Assembly (NCBI RefSeq): GCF_001659985.1
Contig: NZ_LYCS01000011.1
Location: forward strand, 40,982-104,981
DNA: 64,000 nt
Source of the DNA: Oceanobacillus sp. Castelsardo
GTDB lineage: Bacteria; Bacillota; Bacilli; Bacillales; Amphibacillaceae
Direction: 5' to 3'
The translations under genes were made by a program, and so were the position numbers. The notes beneath the pieces were generated by a model that saw only the letters and a list, made by a program, of their open reading frames with translations, had not been told where the DNA came from and ran no database searches. Shown piece by piece: positions 1 to 7,990 of this stretch. Positions within the stretch are counted from its first letter, which is position 1; each line of letters opens with the position of its first letter.

Positions 1-974
1 GATGATTGAATTAGCTCAGCCAAACTCATTAATGAACTCGAAACATCTGTTGTCATGTCCGCCCCTTCTGAAGTGCCTGCAGCAATTTCCTCCATATTTT
101 GAGAAACATGACTAAGCGCCATTTTTATCTCCTGCATAGAAATAGATGTATCATTTGCATTACTAGATAAATGGGTTGATGTATCCTTTAAAGTTACCAT
201 TATCTCTCTTAAATTATCTGACATATGATCTAAATTACGAGCTAAGTCGCCAACTTCATCATTACTATTTACTATTACTTCTCGCTTCGTAATATCACCC
301 TTAGCTATTCTATTTGTCTGTTCAATCAAACTAGAAATAGGTTTTGTTTTCTTCCTAATTAGAACGATAGTAATAACAGCTGCAAGTAATAAAGGGATCA
401 TTCCAACTAGAATCCCTTCTTTTACCACATCCCAGGTACGATCTGTCACAATTTTAGCATCGAAGTCAATCACACTTATAGCAACCAATTCTTTTGTTGA
501 GTCATGATCCTCATAAATAGGGGCATATCCAGAAATTCTTTCAATCCCGCCGTATTCATAAATTTCCGAATAGGTGGAATGATTCATTTCCTTTAAAGTT
601 TCTATAGCCTTTTCATCCATTGGAAAGCTATCCCCAATTTGAAATCCGTCTGCTTTTAGATTGTCATCTAATGCTAGAATTTTACCGTCCAAACTAAGAA
701 TATAATGACTTTCAAAAATTTCCTTATGATCTACGGTCCAGTTTAGCGTTTCACCGATTTCTTCATTTTGGTTTCCGTTTTTTAAATCCTCAATATCATC
801 CGACGTTAATAGTCCAGTTGTGATATTCGCACAGCCATAGGCTTCAATACCAGCTGCTTGATAGAGACTATTATAAGCTGTTTTATATGTAGTAAAGCCA
901 TTAATAATAACAGTAGCTATAATGACACCTAATATAATGATTCCTAAGTTCCATGTTAATGATCTCTTTTTCAT
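1..974 (-). CDS. Methyl-accepting chemotaxis protein, 3' part outside window
   Basis: Transmembrane chemoreceptor that would pass ligand signals to CheA/CheW. The visible 324 codons start MKKRSLTWNLGII, followed by an N-terminal membrane segment, an extracytoplasmic domain of about 160 residues, a second membrane segment (GILVGMIPLLLAAVITIVLI), a HAMP linker (KPISSLIEQTNRIAKGD) and the first part of the coiled-coil signalling region. The start at 974 has a strong ribosome site (GGGGGTGAT) upstream. The conserved hairpin tip of the signalling domain would lie beyond the left edge, so the family call rests on the TM-sensor-TM-HAMP architecture. The sensor ligand cannot be told from sequence. 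Confidence 0.85.
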   Translation of the reverse strand, partial: MKKRSLTWNLGIIILGVIIATVIINGFTTYKTAYNSLYQAAGIEAYGCANITTGLLTSDDIEDLKNGNQNEEIGETLNWTVDHKEIFESHYILSLDGKILALDDNLKADGFQIGDSFPMDEKAIETLKEMNHSTYSEIYEYGGIERISGYAPIYEDHDSTKELVAISVIDFDAKIVTDRTWDVVKEGILVGMIPLLLAAVITIVLIRKKTKPISSLIEQTNRIAKGDITKREVIVNSNDEVGDLARNLDHMSDNLREIMVTLKDTSTHLSSNANDTSISMQEIKMALSHVSQNMEEIAAGTSEGADMTTDVSSSLMSLAELIQS

Positions 975-1048
975 AGCTAAATCACCCCCAACATATCATA
1001 CCATAATATGACAAAAACCTCTGTGACTTTTGTTACAAAATAATAACC

Positions 1049-1088
1049 AAAAAGAGGTAGAACTACTCAAATAGTCCTACCTCTTTTT
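1049..1088 (-). terminator. Terminator after pbuG
   Basis: A 12-bp arm AAAAAGAGGTAG pairs with CTACCTCTTTTT, with additional partial pairing inside. It has an A-run on one side and a T-run on the other, so it could work in both directions. It lies just after the pbuG stop and before the chemoreceptor gene, which therefore needs its own promoter. Confidence 0.85.
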
Positions 1089-1115
1089 AAAACGGTCTAG
1101 CTCCAACGCAAACAT

Positions 1116-2420
1116 CTAACTTAAGAAAACAAAATACAAAACAAATATTACGAAAAGGATATACATAATTGGATGTATTTCTTTTGCGCGTCCTTTTACA
1201 ATCATAGTAATGGGATAGAATATAAATCCAACCGCAATCCCTGTTGCGATACTGTATGTTAATGGCATCATAAGAACAACAAAGAATGCAGGTACCGCAA
1301 TTTCGAATTTATCCCATTCTACTTGTTTCAACTGGTTTGCCATCATCACACCGACAATAATTAATGCAGGTGCCGTTACTTCTGTCGTGATAATCCCTAG
1401 TAATGGGGAAAAGAATAACGCTAGTACAAAGAATCCTGCCGCCACAACTGCTGTGAACCCAGTTCTACCACCAACCCCAACACCTGCCGTAGATTCTACA
1501 AAAGAGGTTGTAGTAGAAGTACCAACGACAGATCCCACAACCGTTGCTGCAGAGTCAGCAAATAATGCCTTACCTGCACGTGGTAATTTATTATCTTTTA
1601 CTAATCCCGCTTGTGAAGCAACAGCCATTAATGTTCCCGCCGTATCGAAAAAATCAACGAACAAGAAGGTTAATATTACAACAAGCATTTCAATTGTAAA
1701 GATATCACCAAAATGGGTGAATGCTTGACCAAATGTAGGAGCTATACTTGGAACGGCACCTACAATATCACCGATGCCTTTTGGAATAGGAACTAAACCA
1801 AAGATCATTCCAACAATCGCAGTAATAATCATTCCATAAAATATTCCAGCCCGAATCCCTTTTGTTAAAAGAATAACAGAAATAACGAGCCCAAAAATAG
1901 TTAATAATACAGTTGGGGATGTAATATCTCCAATACCTACAAAGGTTGCTTCATTAGCTACGACAATCCCCGAGTTTGTTAGACCAATAAAAGCAATAAA
2001 CAGACCAATACCAGCCCCAACCGCCATCTTCAAGTTGGAAGGAATTGCGTTAATGATCATTTCCCGAAGTCCTGTCAACGTTAAAACAATAAAAATAAGT
2101 CCTGAAGCTAATACTCCTGATAACGCCGTTTCCCAAGGAATTCCATAACCTAAAACAACCGTATAAGCAAAAAATGCATTTAATCCCATTCCCGGCGCAA
2201 GAACTACTGGATACTTTGCAATAAGTCCCATAAACAAAGTACCGACCGCAGCAGCCACAGCAGTAGCAACAAAAACCGCACCCTGATCCATGCCGGCGTC
2301 TGATAGGACGGATGGATTAACAAATAATATATACGCCATCGCTAAAAATGTCGTTAAACCAGCTGTAAACTCTGTTTTATAACTAGTACCAAGCTTTTCA
2401 AATTGAAAATACTCTTTCAT
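1116..2420 (-). CDS. pbuG: NCS2/AzgA-family guanine/hypoxanthine permease
   Basis: Membrane transporter for guanine and hypoxanthine, 434 aa, the usual length of PbuG. It begins MKEYFQFEKLGTSYKTEFTAG, typical of the AzgA branch, and carries the conserved FFAYTVV (about residue 83) and FFDTAGTL (about residue 257) motifs in a 12-14 TM fold. A guanine riboswitch lies upstream at 2690-2754, which supports purine-base specificity. The AzgA branch includes both hypoxanthine/guanine and adenine transporters; the guanine-type aptamer favours PbuG. The leader between riboswitch and start is lengthened by an inverted-repeat element (2455-2599). In B. subtilis pbuG also follows guaA. Confidence 0.93.
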   Translation of the reverse strand: MKEYFQFEKLGTSYKTEFTAGLTTFLAMAYILFVNPSVLSDAGMDQGAVFVATAVAAAVGTLFMGLIAKYPVVLAPGMGLNAFFAYTVVLGYGIPWETALSGVLASGLIFIVLTLTGLREMIINAIPSNLKMAVGAGIGLFIAFIGLTNSGIVVANEATFVGIGDITSPTVLLTIFGLVISVILLTKGIRAGIFYGMIITAIVGMIFGLVPIPKGIGDIVGAVPSIAPTFGQAFTHFGDIFTIEMLVVILTFLFVDFFDTAGTLMAVASQAGLVKDNKLPRAGKALFADSAATVVGSVVGTSTTTSFVESTAGVGVGGRTGFTAVVAAGFFVLALFFSPLLGIITTEVTAPALIIVGVMMANQLKQVEWDKFEIAVPAFFVVLMMPLTYSIATGIAVGFIFYPITMIVKGRAKEIHPIMYILFVIFVLYFVFLS

Positions 2421-2454
2421 TCATTTTCCTCCTCATAGCTTTTCTTATAAAGGA

Positions 2455-2599
2455 TGTTCAAAAAGTCCGGTAAAAATGACACGTCGCATTTCTTCGTTGG
2501 CTTGCTTTTCCGTTCCTCACGTATTAACTGCATACGTTCCGGTACTCAAAGCTACGCCGCCTCGAACTTCTCGGTCCTTTTTATCCTCCTTTTTGAACA
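2455..2599. repeat. 145-bp inverted-repeat element (MITE/bcr-like) in pbuG leader
   Basis: The element is bounded by a perfect 11-bp terminal inverted repeat, TGTTCAAAAAG and CTTTTTGAACA. The interior is more GC-rich than the surroundings and contains only short open frames. Size and ends resemble small non-coding interspersed repeats known in Bacillus genomes (for example the bcr families), but assignment to a named family needs a search. It lies between the riboswitch terminator and the pbuG ribosome site, so it is transcribed as part of the 5' untranslated region. Confidence 0.75.
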
Positions 2600-2613
2600 C
2601 GCACTTAAACAAC

Positions 2614-2640
2614 AAAAAAACACTCATGTTACCAAGAGTG
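2614..2640 (-). terminator. Riboswitch-controlled terminator of pbuG leader
   Basis: In the sense direction CACTC pairs with GAGTG (plus inner TG/CA pairs) and is followed by seven Ts. Just upstream, CTGTCGTAG (2641-2649) can pair with ACTACGCAG (2688-2696), the 3' strand of aptamer stem P1. That is the expected antiterminator, so guanine binding should favour termination. Confidence 0.75.
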
Positions 2641-2689
2641 CTACGACAGAAAAAAAGCAATGAAAGATCTTTTCATTCCTATTATCTCT

Positions 2690-2754
2690 GCGTAGTCAAA
2701 CTATTTACGGTAGTTTAGTAGAAACTCTTGGGCCATATCCCCGAGATTATACGC
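2690..2754 (-). promoter_or_regulatory. Guanine riboswitch aptamer of pbuG
   Basis: All purine-aptamer landmarks are present in order on the minus strand: TATAATC after the 5' P1 strand, GGATATGGCCC, GAGTTTCTAC, ACCGTAAAT and GACTACG. P1 is GCGTA/TACGC. The specificity base in GACTACG is C, as in guanine-type aptamers; adenine-type aptamers have U there. The downstream platform is a transcription terminator at 2614-2640. Confidence 0.95.
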
Positions 2755-2777
2755 TTTTTTATTTAAATTACATGATT

Positions 2778-2806
2778 ATATTACTAACACAATGGATTTA
2801 TGTCAA
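2778..2806 (-). promoter_or_regulatory. SigmaA promoter of pbuG
   Basis: TTGACA (2801-2806), 17-bp spacer, TAATAT (2778-2783), about 25 bp upstream of the riboswitch aptamer. The stretch from here to about 3050 shows no gene. Confidence 0.8.
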
Positions 2807-3057
2807 TAGGAAACGTACATTTTTTAATTTAAAGTTTGTATTGTTCGAATTTTATATTATTTTTCCCATTCGTTTATTTTAGGTGATTTACAGCAAAAGA
2901 CCCCAAATCCTTACCATTTTTACAAAATGATTTCTATATAGTTGTCATGTATAAATACCAGGCTTGTACTTAACACGTAATTTCCCATGCGTTTCATAAT
3001 CAATTTAATTAGTCAAATCCAGCATCTTTTAAGCCAAACAGGAGTCATCTAAAAAAC

Positions 3058-3098
3058 AAAAGGCTGTAAACCTTATCAATTAAGGGTTTATAGCCTTT
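3058..3098 (-). terminator. Terminator downstream of the duplicated DUF6320 fragment
   Basis: AAAAGGCTGTAAACC pairs with GGGTTTATAGCCTTT. The T-rich side (CCTTTTGTTTTTT) is on the minus strand, below the pseudogene at 3168-3487, so it may originally have ended that gene or the one it was copied from. Confidence 0.6.
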
Positions 3099-3167
3099 AT
3101 TCATTACTTCTACTCATTACTTGGCCAATATAATATAGTGCAATTAGGCGATGTTTCACCACTTTAG

Positions 3168-3487
3168 CACATAAATTTCATCATCAAAAATGAAACCTCC
3201 GCACAATTTCATTCTTCATCATTTTTTCTGAAAATAGGACCATCCCAATCAGCGTTAATAAAGCATATAAGGCAGTTGCAGCACTTGGCCATAAGACCGT
3301 TGATCAGGAGCTTAGAAAAAGAATGACAGGAAGAAAGTCTGTAATAACCATGGTTGTCATATACCCAATGTATTCCCGCCCCGCCATTTTGGTTTTCGCA
3401 GTACAATAATGGTTACAAGCAGTGTTGCAAACATAACAAGAGAAGGAATAACGTAAGGACCGACCATTCTGAGCTTCCATTTGATGC
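3168..3487 (-). pseudogene. Partial duplicate of the DUF6320 gene 3' end
   Basis: This stretch is a near copy, in the same orientation, of about 4639-4960, the last third of the DUF6320 gene and its 3' flank. Long runs match base for base (for example the tracts around 3181-3240 and 3241-3300). An indel in the CGCCCCGCCATTTT tract breaks the frame, so only short pieces of the protein remain (such as LPVILFLSS). No start codon or N-terminal zinc ribbon is present. It ends abruptly where a YdcZ-like sequence on the other strand begins. Confidence 0.8.
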
Positions 3488-3752
3488 ACCTTTCAGTCAA
3501 CTAATTGGAGCAGTTTTTGGTGTTTTTCTTATCTATTATGCCGTTGTCGTGCCAAGAATTGGTATGATGAATTGGATGGTGATGGTTATTATCGGTCAAT
3601 TATTGTCGAGTGTGATTATTGATCATTTTAGTCTCTTTGGTTCTGAAGTCATTCTATTAGATTGGAGAAAATTGATAGGTGTCATACTATTAATAATTGT
3701 GGCGTACTTCATATTTAAGCACCAAATACAAAAGGAAAAGAGGAAAGATTAG
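3486..3752 (+). pseudogene. YdcZ/DUF606-type transporter, C-terminal remnant
   Basis: The last ~85 codons read FSQLIGAVFGVFLIYYAVVV, then PRIGMMNW, IIGQLLSSVIIDHF and a final membrane helix, the pattern of the C-terminal half of small YdcZ-family (DMT superfamily) membrane proteins. The N-terminal half is missing: upstream the frame runs into the antisense of the duplicated DUF6320 fragment, so the apparent longer ORF from 3354 is chimeric. Probably non-functional. Confidence 0.65.
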
Positions 3753-3871
3753 AGAAGAAACGATAGTAAAGCAATTTTAAAGAAGTTTTAATTAAGCTAT
3801 ATTAAAGGATTTTCAAATTATGGCTGGTGAATATTCTCTTGATAAGTTCTTATTTTCATTTTCACTCATGA

Positions 3872-4180
3872 TTACTTTATAACCTTTGTTAAATCCATTT
3901 TAGCATAAACAACTCTGTGAATTTCAATCACTTCTTCATTAACTACATAGAAAACAGCATAATTCTTAACTGGTAAAAGTCTGTATTCATTATCCGTGAA
4001 CTTGATAGGTTGATATACTTTGCAAGAATAGGGAAACTGCTCAAGCCTAGATATGGATTCATCCAAAGTATCCAGTAAATCCATTGCAGCCTTTGGAGCT
4101 TTAAGAGTCTCAGTAATGTAGTCTGTTATATCCCTTAAATCATCTAAAGCCAAAGGCAAATATTTCAGTTTATACATCAT
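3872..4180 (-). CDS. RelE/ParE-family toxin
   Basis: Type II toxin of 102 aa. The C-terminal pattern YRLLPVKNYAVFYVV followed by VIEIHRVVYAKMDL is the RelE/ParE core, in which an Arg and aromatic residues shape the active or binding surface. RelE members cleave mRNA on the ribosome and ParE members poison gyrase; sequence alone does not choose here. The ATG at 4180 (MMYKLKYLP) is preferred because it overlaps the antitoxin stop; an upstream TTG at 4198 is possible but has no clear ribosome site. Co-transcribed with the antitoxin. Confidence 0.85.
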   Translation of the reverse strand: MMYKLKYLPLALDDLRDITDYITETLKAPKAAMDLLDTLDESISRLEQFPYSCKVYQPIKFTDNEYRLLPVKNYAVFYVVNEEVIEIHRVVYAKMDLTKVIK

Positions 4181-4454
4181 CTTCAAACTTGTTGGCAAGC
4201 CTTGACCTTAAATCTGAAAATACTTCTTCATGTGTATATCGTTTATCCGTAGACTTGGCCTCCAGTTCTGCTTCTTTTAACTTAAAATAAACTTCACTTT
4301 CAAACAATTTCCTTTCGTATGCTTCGATGCTCATTACCACCATGTCACCATAACCATTCTTAGTCAAAAATATGGGTTCTGACGATTCGTGTACCATCCT
4401 TGAAATATCTGCAAAACTATTACGCAAATCTGAAATTGGTCTAATATGCGGCAT
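4170..4454 (-). CDS. Phd/YefM-family antitoxin
   Basis: DNA-binding antitoxin of 94 aa. The N-terminal MPHIRPISDLRNSFADI and PIFLTKNGYGDMVVMS are the Phd/YefM fold; the acidic C-terminus would wrap the toxin. It overlaps the toxin start by 11 bp, the usual antitoxin-first order. A ribosome site (GAAGGAGTG) precedes the ATG, and TTATGATAA occurs twice in the upstream 50 bp, a possible autoregulatory site. The pair sits inside a segment bounded by two copies of the DUF6320 3' end. Confidence 0.88.
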   Translation of the reverse strand: MPHIRPISDLRNSFADISRMVHESSEPIFLTKNGYGDMVVMSIEAYERKLFESEVYFKLKEAELEAKSTDKRYTHEEVFSDLRSRLANKFEDDV

Positions 4455-4656
4455 ATTATCACTCCTTCATCATAAATTAACTTATCATAACTTTATCATA
4501 ATCACGCTAACCAAGCAATCAAACTTAACCAAAAGGATAAACCCTAGCATCCCTTTTAACAAGGATTCTAAGGTTTTATTTTTGCTTCCCACTCAAGATT
4601 ACAAATGATTTAGTTCCCATGCTTTGTTTTTACTACTTAACACATATATTTCATCA

Positions 4657-5325
4657 TCAAAAATGAAACCTCCGCACAATTTCATTCTTCATCGTTTTTT
4701 CTGAAAATAGGACCATCCCAATCAGCGTTAGCAGGGCATATAAGGCAGTTGCAGCACTTGGCCATAAGACCGTTGACCAGGAACTTAGAAAAAGAATGAC
4801 AGGAAGAAAGCCTAAAATAACCATGGTTGACAAGTACCCGATGTATTCCCGCCATTTCATTGGTTTTCGCAATACAATGATGGTTACAAACAGGGTAGCA
4901 AGCATAACGAGAAAAGGGATAACATAATGGATCGACCATTTTGAACTTCCAGATGCTGCATCCAAGATAAAAAACATAGTAGAGAGTGCGATAACTTGAA
5001 AGATTACTTTGGAACCTGTATGGGCTTTAGAGAGTATGGTATGATTAATCAATAATAAACCATATAATACGGGACCTAGCACATACAAGGACCATGATTG
5101 ATTCGGTTTCGTTAATAAATCGATTAATAAGCTTGTACTAATTGCGAAAATCGCAATAAATAAAACAAGGCGCTGTGCAAAGCGACGCCGTTGAATTTTG
5201 GTTTCGTAGGCAGGATAATACGCGTCATCTTCCAATTCCTCAGAAAGCTTGTGTTTACATAGCGGACAATATGGTTGTTTAGTATTTATACTGCAATTTG
5301 TGCAATAATGTTGCATTGTTTTCAC
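4657..5325 (-). CDS. DUF6320-type zinc-ribbon membrane protein
   Basis: Protein of 222 aa with an N-terminal zinc ribbon (CTNCSI then PYCPLCKHKL, about residues 8-25) followed by about six hydrophobic segments. Function unproven. The ATGA overlap with the acyltransferase stop (5322-5325) shows translational coupling, and this pair commonly occurs together in Firmicutes. The membrane domain may anchor or serve the acyltransferase. The last third of this gene is duplicated at 3168-3487. Confidence 0.75.
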   Translation of the reverse strand: MKTMQHYCTNCSINTKQPYCPLCKHKLSEELEDDAYYPAYETKIQRRRFAQRLVLFIAIFAISTSLLIDLLTKPNQSWSLYVLGPVLYGLLLINHTILSKAHTGSKVIFQVIALSTMFFILDAASGSSKWSIHYVIPFLVMLATLFVTIIVLRKPMKWREYIGYLSTMVILGFLPVILFLSSWSTVLWPSAATALYALLTLIGMVLFSEKTMKNEIVRRFHF

Positions 5326-6578
5326 CTGCTGTCATTGGAGTATACTTCTATCTCCAAATTATATGTCTTGGAAAGTTCTCTGAAGAAAGTACGGATAATA
5401 TCCGCTTCTTGTATCATTCTTGCAAATGTGATTACGAGTTCATCCCCCACCGCGATCATCCCTCCATTGATTGGGCTTTTCTTTGTCGGGTAGAGAACCA
5501 TTTCCATATGGGAAATATGTGATTCCATGGATTCAGGTAGTCGTACTTTTCCCATATTTGTCAAGGTCATCGCTTTGGTACGCTCACTAAAGCTCCTATA
5601 ACCATAACGAATGGCATGGTATTTAATCGGGAGCGGAACAAATCTTGCTGTCAGTCTCGTTTGCCATTTTACCCGATCGTTAATACTTTTCTGCAAGCTT
5701 TCCTTTTTTATTTTCTCACGTAATTGCCTCGATGTTTCTTCAATAATTTCTTCTAATGTCATCTTCTCCGTCACGGACATCCCTATATTGACAACACCAA
5801 AGAAATTGCGCAGGGTATTGGAAGGGAAAAGGCTCCGTAAGTTAACTGGGACAGCAATCTTTATCTCCTCTTTATATGCTCGGTACCGTAATCGTTCTTT
5901 ATAGATAGCAGCAATTAAAATGGCAGTGACAAAACCGGTGATCGTTGTTCCGTACTCTTTGGCAAGCTGATGCACTTTACTTGCGCTCATTTTTCCATGG
6001 ACAGCAATGGTTTGATCGATGGAAGTGCCGCGAATCTGATAAGAAGGCGTTTCTTTGAATTTCTCTGCCTTTTCATCTGTCCTATAGTTTTGGTAACTGT
6101 CGTCTCTTTCATAATAGCTTGGCTGATTATGAATATCGATTAGTGTACTTTCATAGGCCACGTCTTCCCCAAGATAAGATAGATAATGATAAATAAGCGC
6201 TTTAATGAATTCCAAAGCACCTGTCCCATCTGTTACGGAATGGAAAAATTCCACAGCAATACGCTTTTTATAATAGGTAACACGCAATAAGAATCCATTT
6301 GTTTCTAATGGATCGATTGGTGCACATGGATATTGGCTTTCAAGCTGAACATAAAGCTTTTCATTATTCTCTACAAGAAAATCCCAAAAAACACCTTTAC
6401 GAAGCTTTACTGCAAACATTGGGAGGCGTTTGATAACATCGTCCAGCGCAAGTTGAAGTTTAGCCGGCTGTACTGTTTTCTTCATAATAGCAGCAACCCG
6501 GAAGACCGATGAATTTGTTTGCTCCGATACAGCATGAAACAATTTCCCTGCATTATCAAGTTTGTACCATTCATCCAT
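5322..6578 (-). CDS. Condensation-domain/alcohol-acetyltransferase-like protein
   Basis: Soluble protein of 418 aa related to the chloramphenicol acetyltransferase/condensation-domain superfamily. The active-site HxxxD is FHSVTDGTG (His113, Asp117), with the acceptor substrate unknown. Other family-like features are the N-terminal MDEWYKLDNAGKLFHAVS and a central FFGVVNIGMSV stretch. It is first in a coupled pair with the DUF6320 membrane protein, and an esterase-like gene lies just upstream on the same strand, so all three may act on one lipid or alcohol ester. The ATG at 6578 follows an AGAGGTG ribosome site. Confidence 0.75.
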   Translation of the reverse strand: MDEWYKLDNAGKLFHAVSEQTNSSVFRVAAIMKKTVQPAKLQLALDDVIKRLPMFAVKLRKGVFWDFLVENNEKLYVQLESQYPCAPIDPLETNGFLLRVTYYKKRIAVEFFHSVTDGTGALEFIKALIYHYLSYLGEDVAYESTLIDIHNQPSYYERDDSYQNYRTDEKAEKFKETPSYQIRGTSIDQTIAVHGKMSASKVHQLAKEYGTTITGFVTAILIAAIYKERLRYRAYKEEIKIAVPVNLRSLFPSNTLRNFFGVVNIGMSVTEKMTLEEIIEETSRQLREKIKKESLQKSINDRVKWQTRLTARFVPLPIKYHAIRYGYRSFSERTKAMTLTNMGKVRLPESMESHISHMEMVLYPTKKSPINGGMIAVGDELVITFARMIQEADIIRTFFRELSKTYNLEIEVYSNDSR

Positions 6579-6719
6579 TGTTGAACACCTCTATATGTAC
6601 TGAATCTTTTCTGTACCCTATTTTACCTCATATTTGCTCTCGATTCATCGTTAAGTCGTCCATTTTACTTTAACCAATGGTACTTACTTTTTTAAAACTG
6701 ACAAGAAGAGGTTATCCAT

Positions 6720-7622
6720 TTACATATTCTTTATGATATTTACGATTTTCTTAGTCGCTTTTTTAGCCTCTGGAATTGGGTAAAGCACAAAGATATGATT
6801 CATTTTCGGATATTCAAAATAGTTCATTCTAACTCCTTTAGAAATAGCAATATCTCTGAACTTCCTAGCATCGGGTAAAAAAATTTCATGTGTCCCTATG
6901 AATAAAGTGATTTCCCCCAATCCATTTAGTTTTCCATTGATTGGGCTGAGCAAATAATTATTTCCATCAGTGTCTCCTGCATATGCTTTCCCCATTTGAA
7001 TCAAACCATAAATCCCTAACATTGGATCTTTATGCTCCAATTGATAAGCATCTGGGTTTTTCATCGTAATATCAAGCCAAGGTGAAAGTAAAATGACTTT
7101 TCGGGGTTGTGGTAACTCCTTTTCCAAGAGCAATTGTGCTAATGCTAATGCAAATCCTCCTCCAGCAGAGTCACCCATTAAGATAACATTTTCCTTATCC
7201 AAGGTTTTTAAAATCCATTCATATATTGGAAGAATTTTGTCAAAAGACTCTTTATATTGATGATTCGGTGCTTTAGGATAAATGGGAACGTATATGTTAA
7301 CATTGGTTTCTTTTGCTACTTTCCAAAGAAAATTCCAGTGGTATACCGACGGTTGTTTTATATAACCTCCTCCATGCAAATAGAGTATGGATTTTTCTGA
7401 AGGCTTTTTTTCTTTATTAAAGATGTAACAGTCCATTCCATCAAAATGTTGTTTTTCAATGTTAAACTTCTTCTGAATATATTTTGGTAATACATAAGGT
7501 TTCTCATTTTCAATTTGTTTTTCTTTAAGAAATTCAGCGTATAATCTTTCATCGGTAAAGTTATCTTTATTACTCAGTCGTTTGAGCAAACGTTCTACAA
7601 TCCAGCTCCGAATACTTCTCAT
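6720..7622 (-). CDS. Alpha/beta hydrolase, HSL-type esterase
   Basis: Putative carboxylesterase, 300 aa from the chosen start. It has the oxyanion motif LHGGGY (His83), the nucleophile elbow GDSAGGG (Ser152), a likely Asp in LPDARKF and catalytic His in KMNHIF near the C-terminus. The ATG at 7622 is chosen because AGGAGG lies seven bases upstream; the open frame extends to 7739 but has no ribosome site there. Natural substrate unknown. Its base composition is more AT-rich than the acyltransferase gene downstream, so the two may have separate histories. Confidence 0.82.
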   Translation of the reverse strand: MRSIRSWIVERLLKRLSNKDNFTDERLYAEFLKEKQIENEKPYVLPKYIQKKFNIEKQHFDGMDCYIFNKEKKPSEKSILYLHGGGYIKQPSVYHWNFLWKVAKETNVNIYVPIYPKAPNHQYKESFDKILPIYEWILKTLDKENVILMGDSAGGGFALALAQLLLEKELPQPRKVILLSPWLDITMKNPDAYQLEHKDPMLGIYGLIQMGKAYAGDTDGNNYLLSPINGKLNGLGEITLFIGTHEIFLPDARKFRDIAISKGVRMNYFEYPKMNHIFVLYPIPEAKKATKKIVNIIKNM

Positions 7623-7833
7623 TTTAGTTTCCTCCTGTATGTCATTAGCATTTTTAAGTAGAGTGTATAACATACCTCCAACAATATTCAGAGTAGTACC
7701 ATTTTTATAAAGTATTCTAGGTAGAAAATTAATATCCATCTATTGGTTGCTTTATACCCTATACTAGCAGTAATCGTTTAGCTTTGTACAAAATAGCCAC
7801 TGGCGTTGTATTAAAAACCTGCACAGACACACC

Positions 7834-7870
7834 AAAAAAGGGATATTGCTTTTGTGCAATATCCCTTTTT
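7834..7870 (-). terminator. Terminator after guaA
   Basis: AAAAAGGGATATTGC pairs with GCAATATCCCTTTTT around a short loop; T-run on either strand. It lies about 120 bp past the guaA stop. A 61-codon open frame across it (7764-7946) is not a gene. Confidence 0.88.
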
Positions 7871-7990
7871 CCGCCTCGTCCTTTGTTATAATTTTGGCGG
7901 AGAACCTATTCATTTTTGATTGTTTCATCCATTTTCGTATCATCAAAATGCAGTCAAATCAACGTTTTCACTTCAAGTACTCTTAGTAAA

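Noticed and set aside
2454..2718. Two open frames of 69 and 80 codons across the pbuG leader
   Set aside because: They overlap the inverted-repeat element and the riboswitch on the opposite strand; no ribosome sites and no protein-like composition.
7764..7946. A 60-codon minus-strand frame between the esterase gene and guaA
   Set aside because: It spans the guaA terminator hairpin and shows no ribosome site or family features.
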